Shown here in pieces: positions 1 to 11,600 of a stretch of 64,000 nt of DNA. The stretch's first letter is position 1, and each line of letters begins with the position of its first letter. This DNA is from Rariglobus sp967755175 (GTDB taxonomy: Bacteria; Verrucomicrobiota; Verrucomicrobiia; Opitutales; Opitutaceae): positions 12,356 to 76,355 of the forward strand of contig CBRAFO010000007.1 in the NCBI GenBank assembly GCA_967755175.1. Direction: 5' to 3'. The notes beneath the pieces were generated by a model, which was not told the DNA's origin, searched no databases, and was given only the letters and a program-made list of their open reading frames with translations. Both the position numbers and the translations under genes were made by a program.

Positions 1-67
1 CAGACATTTGGACGCCGATTCAAGGTCGTTTCCTTCCGCTGGCTGAGTGCAAACGACATCTGATCCC

Positions 68-763
68 ATGAAACTGCTTTTGCGCCTTTTCTTCACCCTG
101 TTGGCCCTTGTCTTTTGGCTATCGGCTCCGGCGGCCAACGCTGAAGGCGCCCCCCAGCCGATGGTCTCCGTGAAGTTCACCGTGATCGGATGGAGCGGAG
201 AGCCCTCCACTCCCGCCTATAAACAGGAGGGCAAGCTTCGGAGTCTCGAGATGCTTCCGTTCGTGCGTTCCAAGCCTTATGACTATAACGGCCCGGCGGA
301 AATGGAGCTCTATTCCCCGGATGCCAAGGACGAGAAGGTGGGCACGGTGGTTTTCCCGGTCGGACCGAAGCGCTTCACCGTGCTAATCGGCGGTCAACCC
401 GGCCACTACCAAACGCGTGTCATCGCGGACGATGAGACGACCTTTCCGATAGGGAGCGCGCGGGTTTTAAATCTCACGTCTACTCGCATGCTATTCCGTT
501 ACAATCAGGCCCATGCGATCACGATTGATGCTGGGAAGCACGCGATCCTGCGCCCTCGGGAGGATTTGCAGCTCGTCGCCGAAACGGCGTTTGAGCGGAA
601 CGGGAAATGGCGCCGCAGCAATGACGACTTCATCTACGTGCCGTCCGACGGGCAGACCTCGGTCTTCTACTTTGAAAACGACTCCAGCTATTTTAAGTCG
701 ATCGATGGAGGTTCCCGCGAGGTCCAGATGCTGATCCTCCTCGAAAAGCCGGCCCCCATGTAG
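68..763 (+). CDS. Secreted protein of unknown function
   Basis: Product of about 231 residues. The chosen start is the ATG at 68, because it puts a classic signal peptide (MKLLLRLFFTLLALVFWL, then an Ala-rich cleavage region ending ANA) at the very N-terminus; an in-frame GTG at 47 would only add seven polar residues. The mature part is beta-rich, with no cysteine motif, membrane segment or catalytic signature that I recognise. The spacing of hydrophobic strands suggests a small periplasmic or surface beta-sandwich. It lies just upstream of a giant secreted lyase-like gene on the same strand (56-bp gap), so co-expression is possible but unproven. I assign no function. Confidence 0.75.
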   Translation: MKLLLRLFFTLLALVFWLSAPAANAEGAPQPMVSVKFTVIGWSGEPSTPAYKQEGKLRSLEMLPFVRSKPYDYNGPAEMELYSPDAKDEKVGTVVFPVGPKRFTVLIGGQPGHYQTRVIADDETTFPIGSARVLNLTSTRMLFRYNQAHAITIDAGKHAILRPREDLQLVAETAFERNGKWRRSNDDFIYVPSDGQTSVFYFENDSSYFKSIDGGSREVQMLILLEKPAPM

Positions 764-819
764 CCGGGCGAGCGGACGCAAACAGCCTCCGACGTAACGC
801 CCCAATCCCCACCCCCGTC

Positions 820-3800
820 ATGATTGCCCGCCCCATGCATCGTCCGCGTCCCGGAGCGCTTTTTCTCCTCGGCTCCCTGCTCCTTGCCGCTGCGTCGATG
901 CAGGCGCATCCGCTCACCTCGAACGCGACGATGTCGTATTCGTCGAGCCTGCCATCGGGCGGGGCTACGAGCATTTCCAACTGGAGCGGAGCGGCCTTTG
1001 ACGCGGCGAACATCGGCGGCTCCGGAACCAACGCCGATGGCAGCCCCAACAATGGCACGGCCAACGACGCCTCGACTTACGTGGCCAACGGCCTGCCCGC
1101 CCAAGGCCAGGTGTTTACGACCGGCAGTAATGCCAACGGCTACGATGTGACCGGTTTCACGGTGCGGATGACCGGCTACACCAGCAACACGGCCACGAGT
1201 GCAAACTACACCTCGTGGGATCTCAACGCCTACAACGGTCCGATCATCGCGGAGATTGGGAAAGTGAGCGGGACGACGACGTATGCCACGATTTTTAAGG
1301 AGTATTATATCGCCGGTGGCGTCGGGAGTCCGGGAGCGGGAAGCAGCGCGAACGGGCCGGGAACCTACATCACGTTCAACCTGCCATCGCCCGTGCATCT
1401 GGAGCCGAACACGACCTACGGGTTCGACTTGGTAATTGGCGATGGCAGCAACTCCTTCGAGTGGCTGGGGACGAGCACGGATCCATATTCCGGAGGGACC
1501 GCCTACACGCGTAGTGGAGCTACGATTACGCCGCTCAGTGGAGACCGCGTGTTCATGGTGAATATGACGGCGTCGGCCGCAGCCTATACGCCGTTTGTGC
1601 ATCCGGGCGCATTGCACACTCAGGCGGACTTCGACCGCATGACGACCAAGGTCGGCACGAGCACGGAGCCGTGGATTTCGGACTACACCACCTTGACCAA
1701 CAGCCCGTATGCGCAGACCTCGTGGTCGCCCTACGACACGGACTACATCAACCGCGGTGGTTCGGCGGCGAATAACTACACGCGTTCGCAGCAGGACGCT
1801 CAGGCCATCTACGAGTTGGCGCTGCGCTGGAAGCTCACGGGCAACACCGCCTATGCCGATCGTGCGGTGGTGATCGCGAACGTCTGGTCCGGCCTGCTGG
1901 GCGTGACGGGCGATACCAATCAAGCGCTCGCGGGAGGCATCTGCGGTTACCTGTTCGGAACCGGCGGGGAACTGTTGAGCACCTACTCGGGTTGGGCGGC
2001 GGCGGACAAGCAGGCTTACAAGGACATGATGATGCGGGTGTTTTATCCCGCGAATTTCGGTTTTCTTTGGCTGCACTTCGGCACGCCGACGAGCAAAGGC
2101 GGCAACACGCATTACCGGTTGAACTGGGACGCGGCCAACATCGCATCGATGGCGGCGATCGGCATCCTGTGCGACAACAAGGCGGTCTATCAGCAGGCGT
2201 TGAACTTCTTCAAATACGGTCCGAGCAACGGGCGGGTGGAGCGCGCCGTCTGGTATATCCACCCCGACGGGATGGGCCAGACCGAGGAAATCGGACGCGA
2301 CCAGCCGCACAACATGGACGGGTGGTATTCCTTTTCGCTGCTCTGCCAGATGGCGTGGAATCAGGGCGACGACCTTTTCGGCTACGACAACAATCGCGTG
2401 CTGCGGGCGTTCGAGATGAACGCGAAATACAACCTCGGATACGGCGTGTCCTGGGTTTACCACCGGAACACGGATTTGAGCTACACGGAGACCGTGGCCG
2501 ACGGGAGCGCGTTTCTCCCGCTGTATGAGCTGGTTTACAACCACTACGCGAACGTGAAGGGCATCGATGCGCCTTACAGCAAACTGGCGATGGCCGCGCT
2601 GCGACCGGAGCCGCGACCGGACACGAGCATTCACCCTTCTCAAGTGGACTGGCTCGGGCTGGGCAGCCTGACGTTTGCGCGGGATGCCATCGCGACCGGG
2701 ACGGCTCCGAGCGGGCTGGCGGCAAATTGGAGCAAGAACCAAGTCGGGCTCTATTGGTGGGGAACGGCCACAGCGACCGGCTACAACATCAAGCGCAGCA
2801 CCACCAGCGGCGGTCCTTATACGACCCTGGCCACGACGGGGACGTTGAATCTCAACTACAGCGACACGAGCGTGGCCAATAGCGGCACCTACTACTATGT
2901 CGTTTCCGCCAACACGCCGTCGGGAGAAACGGCCAATAGCGCCGAGGTGATGGTGACGCATGCCCTGGTCTCACAATACACCTTCGAAAATACGTTCAAT
3001 GACGTGATCGGAACGCGGCATGCCACCGCGATCGGCGGATCGACCGGGGCGACCGGTTTTGCGACGGGCAAGAGTGGGCAGGCAGCGAGTTTCGATGGAG
3101 TGGACGACTATGTGCAGCTCCCGGTTGGCAGCGGAAACTATCAGGACATCACGATCGCGGCGTGGGTGTATTGGAATGGCGGCAATGCCTGGCAGCGCGT
3201 CTTCGATTTCGGGAGCGAGATCGAGAAATACATGATGCTCACCGTGAAAGACGGCTCGGGCAAACTGGACTTTCAGATGACGACTTCGCGCGGCACCGAT
3301 GGCACGCTGACGCTCGTCGGCCCGACGATGCCGACCGCCACCTGGACGCACGTCGCGATCACGCTCAATGGAGACACGGCGACGATGTATGTGAACGGAC
3401 TCCCTGTCGCCTCCGCCACGGCGGACAAGGTGGACCCGCTCTTCGGCCAGCCCTTCTGCTATCTGGGAAAGAGCATGTGGAACGGCGATCCGCTCTTCAG
3501 CGGGCGGATCGACGATTTTCGCATCTATAACTATGCCCTTACCGGTTCCTCGGTTTATACGTTGTGGGGTGGGGGAGGGACGAACAGCGCGCCTGCGTTT
3601 ACCAGCAATCCCATCACGAAACCCGGCGCCACCGAGGACACCGCCTACACCGGCTCGACTCTCGCCGGCGATGCCACGGATGCGAACGGCGGCACGCTCA
3701 CCTTCGCAAAAGTCACCGGTCCCTCGTGGCTCACCATTGCGAGCACCGGTGCGCTCAGCGGCACGCCCACCAACAGCGATGTGGGCGTCAGCACTTTTGT

Positions 3801-6800
3801 CGTCCGCGTCACCGACTCCTCTGGTGCGACCGATGACGCGAACCTCACCATAACGGTCACCAATGTGAACGACGCGCCGACGTGGAACGCGAACCCCACC
3901 GCCAAGCTCTCCGTCACCCAAAACATCGCCTATAGCGGAACGCTGGCGAGCGACGCCTCCGATGTGGATGTCGGCGATACGATCTCCTTCAGCAAAGTCA
4001 GCGGCCCCTCCTGGTTGGCGGTTGCGTCCGACGGCACGCTCTCCGGCACGCCCACCTCGGCCAATGTCGGCGTGAACAGTTTCGTCGTGCGTGTGACCGA
4101 CAGCCACGGTGCGTCCAACGACGCGACCCTCACGATCTCGGTCCTAGCGCCCGCCCTGCAAACTCGCCTCCTCCTTGACGGCTCCTCCTCTGACAGCTTG
4201 GGCGCAACCACCGCGACCCTGAGCGGCACCGCCTCGTATGGAGCCGGCGTGCTCAACCAAGCCCTCCTCCTCGACGGCACCACCAACTATCTCACGCTCG
4301 GCACGCTTTCCGGGATGGCATACAGCGATTTCACGGTCGCCACTTGGATTTATTGGAACGGCGGAAACGCCTGGCAGCGCATCTTCGATTTTGGCAACGG
4401 CACCGACGAATACATTTACCTTACGCCCTCCACGGGTTCGGCCATGCGTTTCCTCATCCGGGAAAACGGCGTGGATCAATACGTGGACACCGCTCCGATG
4501 CCCATGAACCAGTGGGTGCATGTCGCGGTTACCCTCAACGGCAGCACCGCCACGATCTACGTGAATGGCGTGGCCAAGGCGTCCAACACCGCCGTTACCA
4601 ACGAACCGGCAAACATCGATTTCTCACTGAACTATATCGGTGGGAGCCATCTCTCATCCGATCCGCTTCTTAATGGGCGGATCGACGACTTCCGGCTCTA
4701 CAACTACGCGCTCAGCGCCTCGGAAGTCGCCGCACTGTTGAGCGGCATTCCCGCGCTCACGCCGACAGGCCTCCTTGCCGTTCCCGCGTCCAGCAAAGTC
4801 ACGCTGACCTGGAACACCAGCGCCACGGCGCAGAGCTACAGCGTCAAGCGCGGCACCACCAGCGGCGGGTCCTACACCACCATCGCCTCGGGTCTGACCG
4901 CCACCAGCTACACGGACACGACTAGCCTCTCCGTCGGCGTCACCTACTACTACGTCGTCTCGGCTACCAACTCCCTCGGGGAAAGCGCCGACTCCGATGA
5001 AGACAGTGTCGTCCTTTCCGATCTTATTGCCTACCTCAAGTTGAACGAGGCCTCCGGCACCACCGCCGCCGACTCCAGCGGCAATGGTTTCGACGCCACG
5101 CTCGTCAAGACCCCGACATGGACCTCCGGCCTCTATGGGAACGCGGTGAACCTGGCATCCGCGTCCAGCCAGTATTTGACGCTACCTTCCGGAGTGATGA
5201 ACGGTCAGACCAACTTCACGATCAGCGCTTGGGTGAAACCGGCAACTTTCGCCACGTGGGCGCGTGTCTTCGACTTCGGCACAGGAACTACGAACTACAT
5301 GTTCCTGACCACCCAATACACCAGCACCTCGCCAAACGGCGCCAAGCCGCGCTTTGCCATCCGCACCGCCTCCGTAAGCGAGCAGGGAATCAACAGCACC
5401 ATCGCCCTCACCGCTGGCTCGTGGAACCACGTTGCCATCACGCTCTCCGGAAGCACAGCCACGCTGTATGTGAACGGCGCCGTCGCCGGAACGAACTCGG
5501 CGATGACGCTCACACCCTCGAGTCTCGGAGCCACCACGCTGAATTATATCGGAAAATCGCAATTCTCCGCCGACGCCTATCTGAACGGCGCGGTCGATGA
5601 GTTCCGCATCTACAACCGCGCGCTCACTGCGGCGGAAGTGCTCACCCAAGCCACTCCCGCCGTCACCGTTCCGGCCGGCCTGACCGCTGTTCCGAATGAC
5701 GGCTACGTGGCCTTGAACTGGACTCAAACCGACGCGGCCACCTCCTACACCGTTAAACGCGCCACCGTCAGCGGCGGACCCTACACCACGGTCACAAACG
5801 GCTCGGCCGTGACCGCCACCACCTTCCTCGACACCGGCCTGACCAACGGCACCACTTATTATTACGTGGTCAGCGCCACCAACTGGCTCGGCTCAAGCGC
5901 CGACTCCTCAGAAGCGTTCGGCATTCCCTACGCGATTTCCTGGTTCGGCCAGGATATTGGCGCCGTGGCCGCCACGGGAAGCAGCAGCTACTCGACCGGA
6001 ACCTACACGGTGATCGGTTCCGGGGCCGATATCTGGGGCACGGCGGACGAGTTTTATTTCCGCAGCATGCTGGTCGGTGGTGACTGCAGCATCACCGCTC
6101 GGGTGGTGAGCGTGCAAAACACCAACGTCTGGGCCAAAGCCGGCGTGATGATTCGGAGTTCGCTGGCGGCCAACGCTTCGAACGCCACCGTCTTGGTCGC
6201 CCCGACGACCGCTAACGGCGTCACATGGCAGACGCGGACGACCGACGGTGGAACCTCCGCCAGCACCAACACCACCGGCATTGCTCCCTCTTATTGGGTG
6301 CGATTGGTCCGAGCCGGCAGCACGCTCCAAGGCTACCGCTCGGCGGACGGAGCGACCTGGGTTTCCACCGGCAGCGCGACCATTGCCATGAACACCAATG
6401 TTTACATGGGACTGGCCGTGACCAGCCACGCCGACGGCACGCTCTGCACGGCGACCTTCGATAACGTCACTCTGGTCTGGCTCCCCGCCGCTCCCGCCGC
6501 CCTCACGGCTACCGCTGGCTACCAAACCGCGTCACTCAGCTGGACTGCTTCCGACGGTGCGACTTCCTACAACATCAAGCGCGCGCTCGTCAGCGGAGGA
6601 CCTTACACCGTCGTGGCCACGGGGGTAAGTGCGCTCAGTTACGTGGACGCCAATCTCACGGGCGGCACGACTTACTATTATGTGGTCTCACCCGTGAACG
6701 CGGCCGGCGAAGGTGCCGATTCGCCGGAGGCATCCGTCACGCCCATGAGCCCCAGCCTGACCGTCACTTTCAACTCCGTCGCCGCGCAAGACGGCTATAT

Positions 6801-8580
6801 TCGCGAGTCCAGTGAGACGAGCAACGTGGGAGGCACGATCACTTCAACCAGCCTCCGCATCGGCGACGACTCGTCGGACCGGCAATACAAGGCGATCCTT
6901 TCGTTTGATACCTCCTCTATTCCCGACGACGCGACCGTCATCTCGGCGACCCTGAAGATGCGGCGCTCAGGAGGCAGCGGAACCGATCCATTCACGACCC
7001 ACGGGTCATGTTATGTTGATGTCAAATCGGGCAGCGGCTACTCCGCGAGCACCACCTTGGAAGCCGGGGATTTTCAAGCTGCGGCCGATGCCGCCGCTGT
7101 GGCGACGATGAGCGATGCCGCCTCCACGGGGGCTTGGTCCACCGGCACCCTGAACACGGCCGGCCGGGGATTGATCAACAAGACAGGCACCACGCAGCTT
7201 CGCGTTTACTTCTCTCTGGACGACAACGACGACCTCGGAAACGACTACGTGAGCTTCAACTCGGGCGAGGATTCCGCCAGCGGCTATGCGCCGGTGCTGG
7301 AGGTGATCTATACCCAGGATGCTCCGAGCACGCTGCCCAAGGTTCTCCTGCATTTCGATGAGACCAGCGGCACGACCGCCACGGATTCATCGGGTTATGG
7401 CTGGGCCGGAACTCTGGTGAACGGTCCCACGTGGACGACCGGTAAATTCGCCAGCGCCGTAAGCTTAGACGGCACTGATGATCACGTCACCTTGCCCGCC
7501 GGCGTCGTCAGCACGCTCAACGACTGCACGATCTCCGCTTGGGTGAAGCTGAACAGCGCGACTGCCTGGACGCGCATTTTCGATTTCGGCACCGGCACGT
7601 CGAATTACATGTTCCTGACGCCCACCAACGGCTCCGGCGTTCGCTTCGCGATTAAGACCACGCCTTCCGTTGAACAAGTGATCACGGGTAACGTCGCGAT
7701 CTCCTCCGGCACCTGGACGCACGTGGCCGTGGTCCTCTCCGGCTCGACCGGGACTCTCTACGTCAACGGCGTGTCCGTGGGCACCAACACCGCGATGACG
7801 CTCAAGCCCTCCAGCCTCGGTGCCACGACGTTGAACTACCTCGGTAGGTCGCAGTTCTCCGCCGATCCGTATCTCAACGGCGCGATCGATGAGTTCCAGA
7901 TCCACGGCTACGCGATGAGCGTCTCCGAGATCACCGCGCTCGCCACGCCGCCAGCGGCCCCCGCCGGGCTCACTGCCACCGCCGGCGACGCTCAAGTCGC
8001 GATTGTTTGGACTGCCGCGACGCGCGCCACCGGCTACAACCTCAAGCGCGCCACCACCAGCGGCGGCTCTTATACGACGGCGGCCTCCGGCGTGACGACG
8101 ACTGCGTTCAGTGACTCCGGACTGACCAACGGCACGACCTATTATTACGTCGTCAGTGCGATCAACGCCATCGGCGAGAGCGCCAATTCCACGGAAACCA
8201 GCGCACGGCCGCTCTCCGCTGTGCAAACGTGGCGGCAAACCTATTTCGGCACGATCGACAATACTGGCACCGCCGCCGACACGTCTGACCCGGATGGCGA
8301 TGGTTGGACCAACGCCCAGGAATTCATCACCGGCACCGATCCCACGAACGCCTCCAGCACGCTGAAAATCAGCCAGCTCCAAGTCGGTGTAAACGACATC
8401 GTCGTGAGTTTCCAAACCGTGCTCGGAAAGACCTACCGTATCGAACGCTCCGATACCCTAGCGACGGGCTCATGGACGACCGTGCAGGCGAACATTGCCG
8501 GCACCGGTAGCACGGTGCAGGTCACCGACGCCAATGGAGCGCTCCAGCCCAAGCGCTTCTACCGGCTCGTCGTGCCGTAG
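820..8580 (+). CDS. Giant secreted alginate-lyase-like protein with LamG/FN3/He_PIG/DNRLRE array
   Basis: Product of 2,586 residues with a signal peptide (about 1-29) and an N-terminal beta-rich domain (about 30-250). The catalytic-type region at about 257-600 resembles the alginate_lyase (alpha/alpha)-barrel superfamily, nearest in my memory to PL38. It carries FVHPGALH, NWDAANIASMAAIGILCDN, EEIGRDQPHN and YDNNRVL, blocks shared with two paralogues at 8671 and 25134. Downstream come FN3 (627-712), LamG (714-914), two He_PIG/cadherin-like repeats (924-1109), LamG (1112-1307), FN3, LamG (1400-1610), FN3, a DUF1349-like beta-sandwich (1706-1887), FN3, a DNRLRE-type domain (1979-2164), LamG (2171-2377), FN3, and a tail with a calcium-type loop (DPDGDGW) ending FYRLVVP. 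The role is inferred as surface or secreted degradation of a uronate-containing polysaccharide, with LamG modules binding glycans. Substrate and exact lyase family are uncertain. Confidence 0.85.
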   Translation: MIARPMHRPRPGALFLLGSLLLAAASMQAHPLTSNATMSYSSSLPSGGATSISNWSGAAFDAANIGGSGTNADGSPNNGTANDASTYVANGLPAQGQVFTTGSNANGYDVTGFTVRMTGYTSNTATSANYTSWDLNAYNGPIIAEIGKVSGTTTYATIFKEYYIAGGVGSPGAGSSANGPGTYITFNLPSPVHLEPNTTYGFDLVIGDGSNSFEWLGTSTDPYSGGTAYTRSGATITPLSGDRVFMVNMTASAAAYTPFVHPGALHTQADFDRMTTKVGTSTEPWISDYTTLTNSPYAQTSWSPYDTDYINRGGSAANNYTRSQQDAQAIYELALRWKLTGNTAYADRAVVIANVWSGLLGVTGDTNQALAGGICGYLFGTGGELLSTYSGWAAADKQAYKDMMMRVFYPANFGFLWLHFGTPTSKGGNTHYRLNWDAANIASMAAIGILCDNKAVYQQALNFFKYGPSNGRVERAVWYIHPDGMGQTEEIGRDQPHNMDGWYSFSLLCQMAWNQGDDLFGYDNNRVLRAFEMNAKYNLGYGVSWVYHRNTDLSYTETVADGSAFLPLYELVYNHYANVKGIDAPYSKLAMAALRPEPRPDTSIHPSQVDWLGLGSLTFARDAIATGTAPSGLAANWSKNQVGLYWWGTATATGYNIKRSTTSGGPYTTLATTGTLNLNYSDTSVANSGTYYYVVSANTPSGETANSAEVMVTHALVSQYTFENTFNDVIGTRHATAIGGSTGATGFATGKSGQAASFDGVDDYVQLPVGSGNYQDITIAAWVYWNGGNAWQRVFDFGSEIEKYMMLTVKDGSGKLDFQMTTSRGTDGTLTLVGPTMPTATWTHVAITLNGDTATMYVNGLPVASATADKVDPLFGQPFCYLGKSMWNGDPLFSGRIDDFRIYNYALTGSSVYTLWGGGGTNSAPAFTSNPITKPGATEDTAYTGSTLAGDATDANGGTLTFAKVTGPSWLTIASTGALSGTPTNSDVGVSTFVVRVTDSSGATDDANLTITVTNVNDAPTWNANPTAKLSVTQNIAYSGTLASDASDVDVGDTISFSKVSGPSWLAVASDGTLSGTPTSANVGVNSFVVRVTDSHGASNDATLTISVLAPALQTRLLLDGSSSDSLGATTATLSGTASYGAGVLNQALLLDGTTNYLTLGTLSGMAYSDFTVATWIYWNGGNAWQRIFDFGNGTDEYIYLTPSTGSAMRFLIRENGVDQYVDTAPMPMNQWVHVAVTLNGSTATIYVNGVAKASNTAVTNEPANIDFSLNYIGGSHLSSDPLLNGRIDDFRLYNYALSASEVAALLSGIPALTPTGLLAVPASSKVTLTWNTSATAQSYSVKRGTTSGGSYTTIASGLTATSYTDTTSLSVGVTYYYVVSATNSLGESADSDEDSVVLSDLIAYLKLNEASGTTAADSSGNGFDATLVKTPTWTSGLYGNAVNLASASSQYLTLPSGVMNGQTNFTISAWVKPATFATWARVFDFGTGTTNYMFLTTQYTSTSPNGAKPRFAIRTASVSEQGINSTIALTAGSWNHVAITLSGSTATLYVNGAVAGTNSAMTLTPSSLGATTLNYIGKSQFSADAYLNGAVDEFRIYNRALTAAEVLTQATPAVTVPAGLTAVPNDGYVALNWTQTDAATSYTVKRATVSGGPYTTVTNGSAVTATTFLDTGLTNGTTYYYVVSATNWLGSSADSSEAFGIPYAISWFGQDIGAVAATGSSSYSTGTYTVIGSGADIWGTADEFYFRSMLVGGDCSITARVVSVQNTNVWAKAGVMIRSSLAANASNATVLVAPTTANGVTWQTRTTDGGTSASTNTTGIAPSYWVRLVRAGSTLQGYRSADGATWVSTGSATIAMNTNVYMGLAVTSHADGTLCTATFDNVTLVWLPAAPAALTATAGYQTASLSWTASDGATSYNIKRALVSGGPYTVVATGVSALSYVDANLTGGTTYYYVVSPVNAAGEGADSPEASVTPMSPSLTVTFNSVAAQDGYIRESSETSNVGGTITSTSLRIGDDSSDRQYKAILSFDTSSIPDDATVISATLKMRRSGGSGTDPFTTHGSCYVDVKSGSGYSASTTLEAGDFQAAADAAAVATMSDAASTGAWSTGTLNTAGRGLINKTGTTQLRVYFSLDDNDDLGNDYVSFNSGEDSASGYAPVLEVIYTQDAPSTLPKVLLHFDETSGTTATDSSGYGWAGTLVNGPTWTTGKFASAVSLDGTDDHVTLPAGVVSTLNDCTISAWVKLNSATAWTRIFDFGTGTSNYMFLTPTNGSGVRFAIKTTPSVEQVITGNVAISSGTWTHVAVVLSGSTGTLYVNGVSVGTNTAMTLKPSSLGATTLNYLGRSQFSADPYLNGAIDEFQIHGYAMSVSEITALATPPAAPAGLTATAGDAQVAIVWTAATRATGYNLKRATTSGGSYTTAASGVTTTAFSDSGLTNGTTYYYVVSAINAIGESANSTETSARPLSAVQTWRQTYFGTIDNTGTAADTSDPDGDGWTNAQEFITGTDPTNASSTLKISQLQVGVNDIVVSFQTVLGKTYRIERSDTLATGSWTTVQANIAGTGSTVQVTDANGALQPKRFYRLVVP

Positions 8581-8670
8581 CGCCGCCCTGGGCCCCCGAG
8601 CCCTCCCACCTTTTTTCCGCAAACGGCCCCCGCTGTCTGCGGATTGCTTCCCCCTAACCCCCATACCCCC

Positions 8671-11600
8671 ATGAATGCCTGCCCCACGCAAGGTTCGCGC
8701 CCCCGCGCGCGTTTCCTCCTCGGCGCCCTGCTCGCCTTGCTCTCTCCGCTAGCCTCCGCCGCCACGCTTACCTTCAGCACGTCCGCTCCGACTGGCGGTG
8801 CGGCTAGCACCTCCAACTGGACTGGCGCTACCTTCGACGCCGACAACGTTGGCGGCAGCGGCACCAATGCCAACGGCAGCCCCAACAACGGGTCGGCCAA
8901 CGACGGCACCACCTACGTCGCCGCCGACCGCCCGGCCCAGGGACAGACCTTCACGACCGGCTCAAATGTCGGCGGCTACACCCTCAGCGCCATCACGGTG
9001 CGCATGCAGGGCTACACCAACAATACCGCCAGCGGCTCCAACATCGGCGGCTACGATCTCAACGACACCAGTTCCACTTTTCGTATCCGTGTCGGTCGCC
9101 TCAGCGGCACCACCTTCATTCCGCTCACTCAGGAAACCGCCGCCGCCGGCGGCACGGGAAATCCTGGTGCGGGCGCCACGGCCAACGGCCCCGGCACCTA
9201 TCTCACCTTCACGCTCAAGGCGCCCATCGTCCTTGCGCCCAACACCACCTACGCCTTCGACCTCGGCACCTCTGCCGACCTCTTCGAGTGGCTCGGAATC
9301 CGCGACGCCGCCACCGGTGGCAACCCTTACGCGGGCGGCACCGCCTATACGTCCGGCGCCAGTGGAGTGGCCGCAGGCACGATTACCACCCAGGCCGGTG
9401 AACGCGTTTTCCAAGTTGATCTGACCACCTACACCGCGCCCGCCGCCGGCACCTTCGTTCACCCCGGCCTCCTGCACACCGCCGCCGATTTCGAGCGCAT
9501 GCGCACCAAGGTGGCGCTCGGCCAGGAGCCGTGGGCGACTGCCTACGCGAACCTCGCCGCGAGCTGGATGGGCTCGCAGACCGCTTGGACTCCGCGTGCC
9601 CAGGCCACCATCATTCGCGGTGACACCAACAACACGACGCTCGTCGCCAACGACATCGTCGTCGCCTACGGCTCGATCCTGCGCTGGAAAATCTCCGGCG
9701 ACATCGCCTACGCCGATAACGCGGTCAATATTTGTAACAAGTGGAGTTCGACCCTCACCGGTCTCGACGGCGACACTAACATCGCGCTGATCAGCCTTAA
9801 CGCCTACCAGTTCGCCATCGTCGGCGAAATGCTGCGCACCTACCCCGGCTGGTCATCCACCGATTTCGCGGCCTTCCAGACGATGATGAAGGGCATCTTT
9901 TACCAGAACGCTAACAACTTCCTGACGACTCACTGGGGCACCTGTTACTCGCACTACTGGGCCAACTGGGACCTCGCCACGATCAACGCGATCTACGCCA
10001 TCGGCGTGCTCTGCGATGACTCCACTCTCACCAACCAGGCACTCACTTATTTTTACGACGGCGTCGGGGCCGGCTGCATCGATCGCCTGGTGAATTTCCT
10101 CCACCCCGGCTATCTCGGCCAGGTCCAGGAAACCGGACGCGACCAAGGCCACTGCACCCTGGATATCTCGCTCATCGGACCCTTTTGCGAAATGGCCTGG
10201 GATCAAGGTATCGACCTCTACAGCTACAACAACAACCGCGTCCTCGCCGGCGCCGAATACGTCGCCAAATACAACCTTAACAGTGACGTCCCCTTCGCCG
10301 TTTACGGCAATTGCGAAGGATGGCGCATGACCGCGCCCTCCGACGCCAGTCGCGGCACCCAGCGCCCCGGCTGGGATCTGCTCTACAACCACTACGTCAA
10401 CCGCAAGGGCCTCGCCGCTCCCTACACCAAGGCCTTCGCCGACCAGATGCGCCCCAGCGGTTACTACAACATGGACCAGCCGCCCTTTGACACGCTCACC
10501 GCCACGCTCGATCCCATCGCCACCGGCGCTAATCCCAGTGGGCTGACCTCCATCGTCACCGCGCAGCAGCCCGTCCTCTCCTGGTGGGGCTCCGCCTACG
10601 CCACGAGCTACAACGTCAAACGCGCCACCACCTCGGGCGGCAGCTACACGACCATCGCCACCGGTGTGACCACCAACACCTACACCGACACCTCGGTCGT
10701 CACCGGCACGACCTACTACTACGTCGTCTCCGCCACCACCGCCTCCGGTGAGACGGGTAACTCCAACGAGACCTCCGCCATCATCGGCACCTCACTGGTT
10801 GCCCGGTTGAAATTCGACGAGACCAGCGGCACCTCGGCCGCTGACTCCACCGGCAACGGCTGGACCGGCACCCTCGTCAACACCCCGACCTGGTCCACCG
10901 GCAACATTGGCAACGCCGTCTCCCTCGCCAGCGCCTCCAGCCAATACGTGACCCTCCCGTCCGGCGTGGTCTCCGACCTCTCCGACTTCAGCATCTCCAC
11001 TTGGGTTTACCTGAACTCCGTGAGCACCTGGGCGCGCATTTTTGATTTCGGCACCGGCGCCGAACGCTATCTGTATCTCTGCCCCAAGGCCGGCTCCGGC
11101 AAGGTGCGCTTCGCCATCTCCAACTCCGGCAACTACGGAGAGGAAGGTATCGACGGCGATGCCGCCCTTCCTTCAGGGCAGTGGGTCCACGTGGCCGTCA
11201 CCCTGAGCGGCACCACCGGATCCCTCTACGTCAACGGCCGGCTCGTCGGACAGACCACCGGCATGGCCTTCGCCCCCAAGCGCCTCCCATCGACCAGCCT
11301 CAACTACATCGGCAAGTCGCAGTTCTCCGATCCCTATCTCAATGGAAAGGTGGATGACTTCCGCATCTACCGCGGCGCGCTTACTCTCGCCGATGTCCAG
11401 ACCCTCGCCGCCACCGGCATCGCCCACCTGAAGTTCGACGAAACCACCGGCACCACCGCCATCGACTCCACCCGAAACGGCTGGACCGGCACCCTCGTCA
11501 ACGGACCGACCTGGACCACCGGCACTCTTGCCAATGCGGTCTCCTTCGACGGTTCCAACGACTACGTGACCCTCCCTGCGGGCGTCGTGAACGGGCTCAC

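Noticed and set aside
688..2961. A 757-codon open frame on the minus strand opposite the first giant lyase-like gene
   Set aside because: Arg/Val/Gly-rich mirror of a high-GC gene without domains; the plus strand has clear family motifs.
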